A DNA stretch of 49,270 nucleotides, taken from Mucilaginibacter sp. UBA5151. Lineage in GTDB: Bacteria > Bacteroidota > Bacteroidia > Sphingobacteriales > Sphingobacteriaceae. Positions 39,565 through 48,587 of the stretch are shown in pieces; positions within the stretch are counted from its first letter, which is position 1, and each line of letters begins with the position of its first letter. The DNA lies in NCBI GenBank assembly GCA_002413785.1, contig DHXR01000046.1, forward strand, positions 1 through 49,270, in the 5' to 3' direction. The notes beneath the pieces are model-generated. The model saw only the letters and a program-made list of their open reading frames with translations. It made no database searches and was not told the origin of the DNA. The position numbers and the translations under genes were made by a program.

Positions 39565-40431
39565 ATGGCCGTACTTGAGAATGAGTTTTTAAAAGTAGAA
39601 ATCAATGCAATGGGAGCGGAATTAACTTCCGTTTACAACAAAACCACGCAAACAGAACATTTGTGGCAGGCTGACCCGAATTTTTGGGGATCACATGCAC
39701 CCAACCTTTTCCCGATAGTGGGTGCGGTCATCAACGACGAACTGCTGGTTGAGGGCAACGTATATCCGATGGCAAGGCATGGCTTTGCCCGGAAGTCGGA
39801 ATTTATTTTATTGGAGAGCGATGAAGTGCATGCCGTATTTTCGCTGCCAGGCTCCGAAAAAACCATCCACGTTTACCCTTATAAATTTGATTTCCAGGTT
39901 TTATTCAACCTGATCGGGAACGCGCTGCGGATAACTTATAAGCTGATCAGTCATGACAGGAAAAACATCTTTTTTTCGGTGGGTGGGCACCCGGCCTTAA
40001 GTGTGCCGTTTAACGCCGGTGAAAATTATGAAGATTATTATATAGAATTTGAGATTGAGGAGAAATTGGTACGTCACCATATATCACCCGAAGGTTTTTT
40101 TACCGGCGAAACCACCCCGGTACCCAACCCCGGCAACCGGATCTATTTAAAAAAGGATATGTTTGAAAACGACGCCCTTGTATTTAAAAATTTAAAATCA
40201 AGGGAAGTTTGTATCAGGAGTGATAAACACGGGGAATCAGTTTCGGTTCAGTTTCCGCATTTTAATTACCTGGGGATCTGGGCCAGGGGCGGCGGCAACT
40301 TTATTTGTATTGAACCCTGGCTTGGCTGCGCCGATACCGTGGGTAAACATGTGGACATCAGTGAAAAAGAAGCCATCCAGCAATTAGAACCCGGCCATGT
40401 TTTCGAGGCGGCGTATTTTATAAGTTTATAG
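39565..40431 (+). CDS. aldose 1-epimerase family protein
   Basis: A 288-residue galactose-mutarotase-fold protein of the shorter LacX-like type. Characteristic are the opening NEFLKVEINAMGAELTSVYNK, HLWQADPNFWGSHAPNLFPIVGAV (about 34-57), the histidine in YPMARHGFAR (about 68-77), GGHPALSVPF (about 139-148) and the FICIEPWLGCAD segment (about 247-258) with the catalytic acid. It interconverts sugar anomers or acts on a related hexose. No sugar operon surrounds it apart from a GH35 gene 4 kb away. Confidence 0.9.
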   Translation: MAVLENEFLKVEINAMGAELTSVYNKTTQTEHLWQADPNFWGSHAPNLFPIVGAVINDELLVEGNVYPMARHGFARKSEFILLESDEVHAVFSLPGSEKTIHVYPYKFDFQVLFNLIGNALRITYKLISHDRKNIFFSVGGHPALSVPFNAGENYEDYYIEFEIEEKLVRHHISPEGFFTGETTPVPNPGNRIYLKKDMFENDALVFKNLKSREVCIRSDKHGESVSVQFPHFNYLGIWARGGGNFICIEPWLGCADTVGKHVDISEKEAIQQLEPGHVFEAAYFISL

Positions 40432-40486
40432 CTTTTTGTTATCCCGCACGCCAAAAAATTGTTGAAATGTTATAATGTGTTTAAAA

Positions 40487-40520
40487 ATCTGCACATCTGT
40501 AATCTGCACATCTGCACATT
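40487..40520. repeat. 8-nt word repeat (ATCTGCAC) before parC
   Basis: atctgcac, atctgta, atctgcac, atctgcac, att: the inverted form of the word at 1631-1701. It lies 40 bases before the topoisomerase gene. Confidence 0.8.
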
Positions 40521-40559
40521 AACCATTATCTTTACCCATTCCTATTTTTTTAGCTGAGA

Positions 40560-43385
40560 ATGAGTGAAGATATAAGCAACAACGATACACCTGTAAATAA
40601 CGACGACAATAAACTGCATAATGTGATCTCCCTCGACGGGCTGTACGAAAACTGGTTCCTGGACTACGCTTCTTATGTAATCCTCGACCGTGCCGTTCCG
40701 CATATAAACGATGGTTTAAAGCCGGTACAGCGCCGTATTCTGCACTCGCTGAAGGAGATGGACGACGGGCGCTTTAACAAAGCGGCCAATGTTATCGGCA
40801 ACACCATGAAATACCACCCGCATGGCGATGCTTCCATCGGCGACGCTATGGTGCAGATTGGTCAGAAAAACCTGCTGATCGACTGCCAGGGCAACTGGGG
40901 CGACCCCGTTACGGGCGACTCGGCGGCAGCACCACGTTATATTGAGGCCCGGCTATCAAAATTCGCGCTCGAAGTTGTCTTTAACCCCGATACCACCGAC
41001 TGGCAGGCCAGTTACGATGGCCGTAACCGCGAACCGATTACCTTACCGGTTAAATTTCCGTTATTGCTTGCACAGGGCGCCGAGGGTATTGCCGTGGGCC
41101 TGGCTACGAAAATATTGCCGCATAATTTTATTGAACTGATAGACGCCTCTATCGAAGTGTTGAAAGGCAACCTGCCAAATCTGCTTCCCGACTTCCCTAC
41201 CGGAGGCATGGCCGATGCTTCGGCCTATAACGACGGGCAACGCGGCGGCAAGGTAAGGGTGCGCGCGAAAATTGTAGAACGCGATAAAAAAACCCTGGCC
41301 ATTACCGAAATCCCGTTCAGCACCACTACCGGCGGTTTGATGGAAAGCATAGTTGCCGCCAATGAAAAGGGCAAGATCAAGATCAAAAAGATTGAGGATA
41401 ATACCTCCAGCAGCGTAGAGATCATGGTACACCTGGCACCCGGTATTTCGCCGGACGTTACTATCGATGCGCTGTATGCTTTTACCGACTGCGAGGTTTC
41501 CATATCGCCCAATACCTGCGTAATACAGGATGATAAGCCGCGCTTTATGAGTGTGAATGTTATGCTTACCGAAAGTACGCATTACACCCGGAGGCTGCTT
41601 AAAATGGAGCTGGAGATTAAGCTGAAAGAACTGATGGAAAAGATATTTTTCAACTCCCTGCTCAAGATATTTATACAGGAGGGGATGTATAAGCATCCCG
41701 ACTATGAAAGTTCAGGCAATTTTGAAATGGTGCTGGAAGTGCTTGACCGTCTGTTCGAACCGTTTTTCCCACAGTTTTACAGGGAGATATTGCCCGAAGA
41801 TTATAAGAAACTTATTGATAAGCCGATGAGCAGCATCACCCGTTTTGATGTGAAAAAAACGGACGAGCAGATCAGGGCATTGGAAAATGAGATAAAAGAA
41901 GTAAAACATCACCTGAAACATTTAACCGATTATACCATCGCCTGGTTTCAGAAACTGAAAGACAAGTATGGCAAGGGCCGCGAGCGGAAAACCGAGCTGC
42001 GTACCTTTGACAGGGTTGAAGCCGCGCAGGTGGCGCTCGCCAATGTTAAATTGTACGTTAACCGCGATGATGGCTTTATAGGCACCGGTTTAAAGAAAGA
42101 TGAATTTATTTGCGATTGCTCGGATATCGACGAGATCATTGTTTTCAGGGCGGATGGAAAATGCATGATCACCAAGGTACAGGACAAAGTTTTTGTAGGC
42201 AAGGAAATTATACATGCCGCCGTATTTAAAAAGAATGACGAGCGTACGGTGTATAATATGATCTATAAAGACGGGCAAAGCGGCGTAAGTTATATCAAGC
42301 GTTTTTCGGTAATTGGCGTTACACGCGACAAGGAATACGACCTTACCAAGGGCAGCAAAGGCAGCCGGGTATTATACTTTACAGCAAACCCCAACGGCGA
42401 GGCCGAAATAGTTAATGTGCAGTTAAAGCCCCATATCAAACTTAAAAAGCTGCAGTTTGATGAAGATTTCGCGGCGCTGGCTATTAAGGGGCGTAACTCC
42501 ATGGGCAATATCATCACCAAATATCCTGTTAAAAAAATCATACTGAAAAGCAAAGGCGTTTCAACGCTTGCCGGACGCAAGATTTGGTACGACGATGTTT
42601 TAAAACGCTTAAATGCGGATGGCCGCGGTAAATACCTGGGCGAATTTGATGGTGACGACAGGATTTTAACCGTGTTGAGCAATGGCATATACGAACTCAC
42701 CAGCTTCGATTTGAACAATCATTTTGATGATAAAATGATTGTGATTGAGAAGTACAACCCCGCCAAAGTTTATTCGGTTGTGCATATCGACGGCAAATCA
42801 AAAAACTACACGGTAAAAAGGTTTATGTTCGAAAATACAGCCATCGGCAAACAAACCAGTATCATCAGCGATGAAAACGGTTCAAAGCTTGTGCTGATTT
42901 CCGGCGCGGCCCAGCCGGTTGTAAAAGTTGAGCAGCTTAAAGGCAAGGAACAAACCCCTGAGGCATTAGAAATTGATCTTTCTACCCTGATAGATGTAAA
43001 GGGAATGAAAGCCATGGGCAACCGCCTTTCCCAGCACCCAATAAAAAAGGTTGAACTGATATCTGAAAATGAGCCTGAAGAAGAAAGCCTTGACGAACTT
43101 GACGGTGATTTGGAGCAGGATGAGGTAATTTTAGAATCCCCCGAAACAGCGGAAACAGAAGAGGTCCCTGTTAAAGAACCAAAGATCAAGAAAACTGAAA
43201 GCCTAACAGAAAAACCTTCTAAAAAATCGGTGGAATCATCCCCCAAATCGGTGGAATCCCCCGAAATAAAATCAGTGCAATCGGCCCCAAAATCAGTGGA
43301 ATCACCTCCCAAAAAAATAGACTTTGAAATAACCAACCCGGATGATATTGACATAGATGATAAAGGGCAGTTGGGGTTGTTTTAA
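40560..43385 (+). CDS. parC: DNA gyrase/topoisomerase IV subunit A
   Basis: A 941-residue type IIA topoisomerase A subunit. The catalytic Tyr127 lies in SAAAPRYIEARLS, preceded by KPVQRRILHSL (54-64) and YHPHGDASIGDAM (85-97). A coiled-coil linker (about 430-470) leads to a beta-pinwheel C-terminal domain with a degenerate GyrA-box-like GSKGSRV (about 596-602). Together with a GyrB/ParE partner not in this window it would relax or decatenate DNA. After about residue 840 comes an acidic tail; at 887-917 it contains four KSV(E/Q)S units encoded by a word repeat. Bacteroidota carry two A subunits; this looks like the ParC-type one. Confidence 0.88.
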   Translation: MSEDISNNDTPVNNDDNKLHNVISLDGLYENWFLDYASYVILDRAVPHINDGLKPVQRRILHSLKEMDDGRFNKAANVIGNTMKYHPHGDASIGDAMVQIGQKNLLIDCQGNWGDPVTGDSAAAPRYIEARLSKFALEVVFNPDTTDWQASYDGRNREPITLPVKFPLLLAQGAEGIAVGLATKILPHNFIELIDASIEVLKGNLPNLLPDFPTGGMADASAYNDGQRGGKVRVRAKIVERDKKTLAITEIPFSTTTGGLMESIVAANEKGKIKIKKIEDNTSSSVEIMVHLAPGISPDVTIDALYAFTDCEVSISPNTCVIQDDKPRFMSVNVMLTESTHYTRRLLKMELEIKLKELMEKIFFNSLLKIFIQEGMYKHPDYESSGNFEMVLEVLDRLFEPFFPQFYREILPEDYKKLIDKPMSSITRFDVKKTDEQIRALENEIKEVKHHLKHLTDYTIAWFQKLKDKYGKGRERKTELRTFDRVEAAQVALANVKLYVNRDDGFIGTGLKKDEFICDCSDIDEIIVFRADGKCMITKVQDKVFVGKEIIHAAVFKKNDERTVYNMIYKDGQSGVSYIKRFSVIGVTRDKEYDLTKGSKGSRVLYFTANPNGEAEIVNVQLKPHIKLKKLQFDEDFAALAIKGRNSMGNIITKYPVKKIILKSKGVSTLAGRKIWYDDVLKRLNADGRGKYLGEFDGDDRILTVLSNGIYELTSFDLNNHFDDKMIVIEKYNPAKVYSVVHIDGKSKNYTVKRFMFENTAIGKQTSIISDENGSKLVLISGAAQPVVKVEQLKGKEQTPEALEIDLSTLIDVKGMKAMGNRLSQHPIKKVELISENEPEEESLDELDGDLEQDEVILESPETAETEEVPVKEPKIKKTESLTEKPSKKSVESSPKSVESPEIKSVQSAPKSVESPPKKIDFEITNPDDIDIDDKGQLGLF
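43220..43310 (+). repeat. word repeat AAATCGGTGGAATC inside the parC tail
   Basis: Four copies of A-A-A-T-C-(G/A)-G-T-G-(G/C)-A-A-T-C near 43223, 43245, 43268 and 43289. They code for KSVES, KSVES, KSVQS, KSVES with Pro/Ser spacers. The intergenic version at 12781-12838 reads AAATCGGTGTAATC, which in this frame would be a TAA stop. All four coding copies carry GAA or CAA there. Confidence 0.88.
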
Positions 43386-43410
43386 ATAATTATTTGGAAG
43401 AATATAGTAT

Positions 43411-43794
43411 ATGGAACTGCGGGTATTTGATCTGCTTTTAACGCTGCTGCATTTTGCGATCATCGGCTTTAACCTGTTTGGCTGGATCTGGAAACCTTTG
43501 CGAAAGGCGCATCTTATTTGTATTGCTGTTACTGCGGGTTGCTGGTTTATCCTGGGGATCTGGTACGGCATCGGCTATTGCCCCATCACCGACTGGGATT
43601 GGAGCATCAAAGAAAAGCTGGGCGAAACCAACCTGCCCGGTTCCTTTATTAAATACTATGCTGATAAGATCAGCGGCAGATCCATTAATGATTCATTTAT
43701 TGATGCCATGACTGCGGGGTGTTTTTTTATGGCCGCGCTGCTTTCTGTTTATGTGAATTTCCTGCGGCAAAGATTTTTGCGGGGTAAAAAATAG
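43411..43794 (+). CDS. DUF2784 membrane protein
   Basis: A 127-residue membrane protein with about four hydrophobic segments (LLTLLHFAIIGFNLFGWIW, LICIAVTAGCWFILGIWYGI, and a C-terminal AMTAGCFFMAALLSVYVNFL). The Y-x-P-(I/L)-T-D-W-D-W loop (CPITDWDWSIKEKLG, about 57-71) is diagnostic for DUF2784. Function unknown. It follows parC by 25 bases in the same direction and may be in its transcript. Confidence 0.85.
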   Translation: MELRVFDLLLTLLHFAIIGFNLFGWIWKPLRKAHLICIAVTAGCWFILGIWYGIGYCPITDWDWSIKEKLGETNLPGSFIKYYADKISGRSINDSFIDAMTAGCFFMAALLSVYVNFLRQRFLRGKK

Positions 43795-43869
43795 ATTTGT
43801 AAATCTTGAAAAGCACATGACGCAATATTGAAATTGCAACGTGCGTTATTTTTTAGATTTTCTTAAATA

Positions 43870-43898
43870 AATTTAGTAATTCTAAATTGTTATATTTG
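43870..43898 (+). promoter_or_regulatory. higBA operator and -7 element
   Basis: A perfect 7-bp inverted repeat AATTTAG-taatt-CTAAATT (43870-43888), directly followed by TATATTTG (43891-43898), a good -7 box, 14 bases before the higB ATG. No strong -33 TTTG is present. An inverted repeat overlapping the promoter is where the HTH antitoxin of such modules normally binds. Confidence 0.65.
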
Positions 43899-43912
43899 CA
43901 AAGCTTTATATT

Positions 43913-44209
43913 ATGGTTGTAATCAGTTACGGAACACTCCGTTCTTTTTTTGAGGTTCATGCTGATGCAGAAGATGCTTTAAACAATTGGTACAGGCTTG
44001 TCACAATGGCGGATTGGGCTAACTACCATGAAGTAAAGAAAATATTTAATGCGGTTGATGCCGTAGGGAACGACAGGTATGTTTTTAATATTAGGGGTAA
44101 CAATTATCGGCTGGTTGCGATGATATTTTTTGATGTCAGGACCGTATATATCCGTTTTGTTGGCACCCATGCAGAATATGATAAAATAAAAGATTGCTCG
44201 CAGATTTAG
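43913..44209 (+). CDS. higB: HigB-type mRNA interferase toxin
   Basis: A 98-residue RelE-fold toxin of the HigB family. Typical elements are an N-terminal strand VISYGTLRSFFEVH, the ADWANYHEVKKIF helix (about 33-45), and strands GNDRYVFNIRGNNYRLVAMIFF and VYIRFVGTHAEYDKI. HigB toxins cleave mRNA on the ribosome. The toxin precedes the antitoxin by 9 bases, the reversed order usual for hig modules. Confidence 0.9.
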   Translation: MVVISYGTLRSFFEVHADAEDALNNWYRLVTMADWANYHEVKKIFNAVDAVGNDRYVFNIRGNNYRLVAMIFFDVRTVYIRFVGTHAEYDKIKDCSQI

Positions 44210-44218
44210 TTTATTACT

Positions 44219-44593
44219 ATGGAACACAAGAAAAAAATCGATAATGATAGCGATTACGCTGCTGTGATGAATAAAATTGACAGCCTTATGGCCAAAGGAA
44301 GTGAAAATGTTTCGGGAGAGGAATTGGCAGAAATCAGGGCATTTGCATTGGCTGCCCAGGATTACGAACAAAAGAAGTATGTTATTGCCGCTCCTAAAAC
44401 GCTTAACGGCATGATTGAAATGCGAATGTACGAAATGCGTTTAAAACAAAAGGACCTCGCAAAAAAGCTTAATATTAGTGGTGCCAAGCTTTCCCTGATC
44501 ATGAACGGCAAACAAAAACCTGATGTGGATTTTTTGAAGGCCATTCATACTGAATTAAAGGTAGATGCTGAATTTATTTTGGAGCATGTATAA
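44219..44593 (+). CDS. higA: HigA-type HTH antitoxin
   Basis: A 124-residue antitoxin. An acidic N-terminal half probably wraps the toxin, and a helix-turn-helix at about 72-120 (MRLKQKDLAKKLNISGAKLSLIMNGKQKPDVDFL) has the XRE-like pattern. It should neutralise HigB and repress its own promoter at the inverted repeat at 43870-43888. Complete and in frame. The following gap of 43 bases leads to the GH35 gene, which may receive read-through. Confidence 0.9.
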   Translation: MEHKKKIDNDSDYAAVMNKIDSLMAKGSENVSGEELAEIRAFALAAQDYEQKKYVIAAPKTLNGMIEMRMYEMRLKQKDLAKKLNISGAKLSLIMNGKQKPDVDFLKAIHTELKVDAEFILEHV

Positions 44594-44636
44594 AGCATAA
44601 ATCCCGTATTCTTGTAATCTTTTTGATAATCCAGGT

Positions 44637-46499
44637 ATGAAAAAGTCATTCCCCATTTTTTTCGCAATAACCATCCTTGCCAACATTTGCTTCGCCCAAA
44701 AAGCCAATCACACTTTTGCACTTGGCGATTCCACATTTTTGCTGGATGGCAAGCCATTCCAGCTGATCTCGGGCGAAATGCATTGTACCCGTATTCCCCG
44801 TGCTTATTGGCGCGACCGGATGAAAATGGCGAAAGCCATGGGTTTAAATACCATTGGCACTTATGTTTTCTGGAACGCGGAAGAACCCGAAGAAGGCAGG
44901 TTTGATTTTACCGGTAATAATGATATTGCTGAATTTGTACGTATAGCTAAAGAAGAAGGCCTGTGGGTAGTTTTAAGGCCAAGTCCTTATGCCTGCGCCG
45001 AGTGGGAATTTGGCGGTTATCCCTGGTGGCTGCTGAAAGATCAAACCCTGAAAGTACGTAGTAAGGACCCGAAGTTTTTAAAATATTACCATGATTATAT
45101 TATGCAATTGGGTAAGCAATTGTCGCCACTGCTGGTTACCAACGGCGGTAATATTTTGATGGTACAGATTGAAAATGAATATGGGTCTTACGGTGATGAT
45201 AAAGAATACCTGGATATCAACCGCAAAATTTTCAACGAGGGCGGTTTCAACGGCCTGCTGTTTACCTGCGATGGTCCTTCGCAAATGCCAAGGGGCTATT
45301 TACCGGGCTACCTGCCTGCAGTTAACGGTTTGGATAACCCGAAAGAAGTAAAAGCGCTGATCAACAAATATCATAATGGCAAAGGCCCCTATTATATTGC
45401 TGAATGGTATCCCGGCTGGTTTGATAGCTGGGGCAGTCCGCACCAGGGCAGTAATGCTGATGAAGACGCTAAGAAACTGGATGAAGTACTGTCGGCGGGC
45501 ATATCCATCAACTTGTATATGTTTCATGGCGGCACTACGCGCGGCTTTATGAATGGCGCCAATATGAGCAAGCGGGAACCTTATTCGCCGCAAACCTCCA
45601 GTTATGATTATGATGCCCCTTTGGATGAAGCCGGTAATCCGACGCCCAAGTTTTACAAATTCAGGGAGGTAATTGCAAAACATTTACCCGCCGGCGAAAC
45701 GCTACCGCCCGTGCCCGAAAAACATAAAACGATTGCCATCGACAGTATTTATTTACCTGAGCATGCCACCTTGTTCTGGAATCTGGGCAAACCGGTTATT
45801 GCGGATCATCCTTTATGCTTTGAAGAACTAAACCAGGGTTACGGTTTTGTGTTGTACCGTACAACATTGAAGGATGCCACAAAAGGCATTTTAAAAATTA
45901 AGGAAATGCGGGATTTTGCCACTGTATTTTTAAACGGCAAGCGGGTAAGCATTTTAGACAGGAGGTTAAAACAGGATTCAGTACAAATTGACGGCACGTT
46001 GCCAAATACTACACTTGATATTTTGGTGGAGAACAATGGCCGCATTAATTACGGGCCGTATTTAATTGACAACCGCCAGGGCATCACAGAATCAGTTACT
46101 GTAAACGGCGTTGAACTCAGCGGCTGGAAAATGTATAAATTTCCTTTCAGCAACATGGATGGCATCACTAAATATAGCAGCACCAAACCCTCTAAACAAC
46201 CGGGCTGGTATGCGATGAGTTATCCCGCGGGCCTGCCTGCGTTTTATAGGGGCACCTTTAATTTAAATTTCGTAGGTGATACCTGGCTGGATATGCGTGG
46301 CTTTGGCAAGGGATTTGTTTTTTTAAACGGTCATAACCTTGGGAAATACTGGAAAATAGGCCCGCAGCAAACCTTGTACATACCTGCCTCATGGCTAAAA
46401 AACGGGCAAAACGAAATTGTGGTGTTTGATGAATTGAATGTTGGCCACCGGTCGATCAGTACTTTGGATCATCCGATTTTAAACCTGTTAGGCAGGTGA
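44637..46499 (+). CDS. secreted GH35 beta-galactosidase
   Basis: A 620-residue glycoside hydrolase family 35 enzyme with a signal peptide (about 1-20, NICFAQ). The TIM barrel opens FLLDGKPFQLISGEMHCTRIPRAYW (34-58). The acid/base Glu181 is in QIENEYGSYG and the nucleophile Glu256 in YIAEWYPGWFDSWG. C-terminal jelly-roll domains end in GKGFVFLNGHNLGKYWKIGPQQTLYIPA. It releases terminal beta-galactose from glycans in the periplasm. No SusC/D pair or other polysaccharide-utilisation gene is adjacent. Confidence 0.95.
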   Translation: MKKSFPIFFAITILANICFAQKANHTFALGDSTFLLDGKPFQLISGEMHCTRIPRAYWRDRMKMAKAMGLNTIGTYVFWNAEEPEEGRFDFTGNNDIAEFVRIAKEEGLWVVLRPSPYACAEWEFGGYPWWLLKDQTLKVRSKDPKFLKYYHDYIMQLGKQLSPLLVTNGGNILMVQIENEYGSYGDDKEYLDINRKIFNEGGFNGLLFTCDGPSQMPRGYLPGYLPAVNGLDNPKEVKALINKYHNGKGPYYIAEWYPGWFDSWGSPHQGSNADEDAKKLDEVLSAGISINLYMFHGGTTRGFMNGANMSKREPYSPQTSSYDYDAPLDEAGNPTPKFYKFREVIAKHLPAGETLPPVPEKHKTIAIDSIYLPEHATLFWNLGKPVIADHPLCFEELNQGYGFVLYRTTLKDATKGILKIKEMRDFATVFLNGKRVSILDRRLKQDSVQIDGTLPNTTLDILVENNGRINYGPYLIDNRQGITESVTVNGVELSGWKMYKFPFSNMDGITKYSSTKPSKQPGWYAMSYPAGLPAFYRGTFNLNFVGDTWLDMRGFGKGFVFLNGHNLGKYWKIGPQQTLYIPASWLKNGQNEIVVFDELNVGHRSISTLDHPILNLLGR

Positions 46500-46594
46500 T
46501 GCAGGGCAAACTCATTGAAATATTTTAATTCTGATATCGTTCCACTGAAAACCCAACCTCGTTGAAAGAAATCAAGCTGAACTATTGAAAAAAA

Positions 46595-46765
46595 AGCGCC
46601 GTAGGTGCGAAATATTGGTAGATAATAATAAAAAGATTTTAGCGTGCCATCGGTACGTAACAAACAAAGTGGAGTTAACGCTAATGCATGGCGGAGGTTA
46701 GGTACCTACGGCACACAATGCTGGACGACGTGTATTTCTACCAATATTTGACCCCAAAAGGGGTC
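46595..46765. repeat. palindromic repeat element with AAATATTGGTAGA arms
   Basis: The 415-bp gap after the GH35 gene has no gene. Outer arms AAATATTGGTAGA (about 46610-46623) and TCTACCAATATTT (about 46737-46750) enclose inner partly palindromic pieces (GTGCCATCGGTAC, GGTACCTACGGCAC). CGCCGTAGGTGCG lies outside on the left, and GACCCCAAAAGGGGTC on the right, the last usable as a terminator. It resembles the hairpin-cluster element at 447-794. Confidence 0.75.
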
Positions 46766-46914
46766 TTATCAACTAATTTAATAACACCTTAACCTTCATT
46801 TGAGCCTTTTTTTAATGCGTTTGCCCTGGCTGGTGATACCGGCAACTTTGTAATTTAATAAAAATCGGTTATTTTTATATTTTTGATAGCTTGTTTTAAA
46901 TCCCGATAAGACTA

Positions 46915-47688
46915 ATGTTTTTTCACGGCGGACCTTATTACTACATCATTATAGGCCTGCAGATCTATTGTGCAGTACACAGTTACCGCAGGGGGACGCT
47001 GAACAGGTGGATTTTCCTGATCGCATTCTTACCCATTATAGGGAGTATTATCTACTTATACAGCGAAGTGCTGTCGAAGAGGAGCAATTTTCGGACCGTT
47101 AATAAACCTTCCATTGATGTAGGGGCCGTACTTAACCCCGGCGGGAGGATCAAAAAACTGGAAGAAGAATTACGCTTTACCGATACCTTTGCCAACAAAA
47201 TAAAACTAGCGGATGCCTATCTTGCCGCCGGGTTAACCGATAAAGCCATCGACCTTTATAAAGCAAGTTTAACAGGTGCATTTTCCGAAAACGAACACGT
47301 TATGGCGCAACTTATTGTTGCTTATTTTGAGCAGCAGCGCTATGATGAAGTTATTCCCTTAGCAAAGAAATTGTACAACCTGCCCCAATTCGCCAGATCA
47401 AAGGCGCATATTTTGTATGCCCTGTCGCTTGAAAATACAGGGAATGCCGAACAGGCCGAAAATGAATTTAAAGCGATGAGGGGCCGCTACTCCTATTATG
47501 AGCAACGCTATCAATACGGTCTTTTTTTGATGCGCGCCGCCAGGGACAAAGACGCCTGGCAAATTTTTACAGATATGCTGAATGAAGAACCACACCTGGG
47601 TCAGATGGAAAAGAAAACTAACCGCCAGTGGTTTGCGAAGGCAAAGGACGAGTTAAGGAAAATCAGCGTTCAGGAAGGCACGGTTTGA
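46915..47688 (+). CDS. membrane-anchored TPR-like protein
   Basis: A 257-residue protein. Two N-terminal hydrophobic helices (YYYIIIGLQIYCAVHSYRRG and WIFLIAFLPIIGSIIYLYSE, about 8-49) look like the cardiolipin-synthase N-terminal (PLDc_N) hairpin. A soluble part with about four TPR-like helix pairs follows (KIKLADAYLAAGLTDKAIDLY, about 97-118; AHILYALSLENTGNAEQAENEF). No catalytic HKD motif, so not a phospholipase. Probably an inner-membrane scaffold. Function unknown. Confidence 0.75.
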   Translation: MFFHGGPYYYIIIGLQIYCAVHSYRRGTLNRWIFLIAFLPIIGSIIYLYSEVLSKRSNFRTVNKPSIDVGAVLNPGGRIKKLEEELRFTDTFANKIKLADAYLAAGLTDKAIDLYKASLTGAFSENEHVMAQLIVAYFEQQRYDEVIPLAKKLYNLPQFARSKAHILYALSLENTGNAEQAENEFKAMRGRYSYYEQRYQYGLFLMRAARDKDAWQIFTDMLNEEPHLGQMEKKTNRQWFAKAKDELRKISVQEGTV

Positions 47689-47701
47689 TTTTGCTTTTTT
47701 T

Positions 47702-47934
47702 CCCTGTCATGCTCATTCCCACCTGTCATGCTGAACGTGGTGAAGCATCTTCTACGCTTTGCATGTAGCCGCCGACCTGTCGCTTCAGGATCCTTCAAGC
47801 GTTCAGGATGACAATCGGAGAAACAGAGAATGCACAGAGTGCGCTAAGTCTTAATTATGCGACGAATGCCGTCTTTTAATTTCAATACGTTGAAATTCAT
47901 CATTTTCTCTGTGACTTTTGCGCCTTCTTAGCAG
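47702..47934. repeat. CTGTCATGCTGAACG inverted element plus a CACAGAG word pair
   Basis: CTGTCATGCTGAACGTGGTG near 47720-47745 is answered in reverse by GTTCAGGATGACA near 47799-47812, a dispersed element type I have met in several Bacteroidota. Next comes gagaaacagagaa, cacagagtgcgctaag (47819-47850), whose inverted relatives ttttctctgtgac, tttgcgccttcttagc stand at 47900-47933. The 344-bp gap holds no gene. Confidence 0.75.
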
Positions 47935-48032
47935 CCTCCTATGTTAAAATAATGAACTGATAATATAATGCTTAGCACAAAATTGTCACTGGAAATTATG
48001 AACATGTCCGAAATTGTTAGTAAATTTGATAT

Positions 48033-48284
48033 ATGGCAACATTGAAAATAGAAATAGATGAAGAGCGCGATCTGCCCGAATTGCAAGCCGTGCTAACCCG
48101 CATGGGTTTAAAATTTGAAGTAGAGGAAGATGAGGATGATTGGGGTGATCTTCCCGAAGCAGCAATTGAAGGGATAAAAGCGGGACTGGCAGATGGAGAG
48201 GCTGGGCGTGTACATTCACACGAATATGTTATGGCTTATATGGAAGAAAAATTAAATCGTCTGCGAGCAAAAAAAAATGGTTAA
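48033..48284 (+). CDS. antitoxin of a ParDE-like pair
   Basis: An 83-residue acidic protein. LKIEIDEERDLPELQAVLTRMGLKF gives a beta-helix start, followed by an EDEDD cluster and the tail AGLADGEAGRVHSHEYVM (about 52-69). That tail is the same as in the orphan proteins at 130-366 and 26699-26905. It overlaps the toxin start by 8 bases (48277-48284), typical of an antitoxin-first operon. A TAAATTTG box at 48021-48028 may be the -7 element. Confidence 0.85.
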   Translation: MATLKIEIDEERDLPELQAVLTRMGLKFEVEEDEDDWGDLPEAAIEGIKAGLADGEAGRVHSHEYVMAYMEEKLNRLRAKKNG

Positions 48285-48573
48285 TGTTTTAAAGTGGACT
48301 GATCGGGCTATAGAAGAATACGACAAACTTTTAGATTATTTATATGAAGAGTGGAGTGAAGAAATAGCCAAAAGAGTTATAGTCGAAATAAATCATACGG
48401 TATCGAGGATTCAAAGTTCACCTGAACAATTCCCGGTTTTCCTTAAGAAAAAACAAGTACGCCGTTGTGTAGCATCCCCTCAAACTTCAATCTTCTTCAA
48501 AATAAAAAAGGATTATATTGAAATTTCGTCAGTTTTTGATAACCGTCAAAACCCTAAAAAGCGGAAATTATAA
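48277..48573 (+). CDS. ParE/RelE-fold toxin
   Basis: A 98-residue toxin with the ParE layout: VLKWTDRAIEEYDKLLDYLYEEWSEE helices, an EINHTVSRIQSSPEQFPVF segment (about 43-61), RRCVASPQTSIFFKI strands (about 68-82) and ISSVFDNRQNPKK at the end. The terminal F-D-x-R-Q-(N/D)-P is the usual ParE/RelE closing motif. The active mode (gyrase poison or RNase) cannot be told from the sequence. Confidence 0.9.
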   Translation: MVNVLKWTDRAIEEYDKLLDYLYEEWSEEIAKRVIVEINHTVSRIQSSPEQFPVFLKKKQVRRCVASPQTSIFFKIKKDYIEISSVFDNRQNPKKRKL

Positions 48574-48587
48574 TTTTCATCCGCACA

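Noticed and set aside
43302..43571. Minus-strand gene between parC and the DUF2784 gene
   Set aside because: Antisense frame with no family features, overlapping two well-supported genes.
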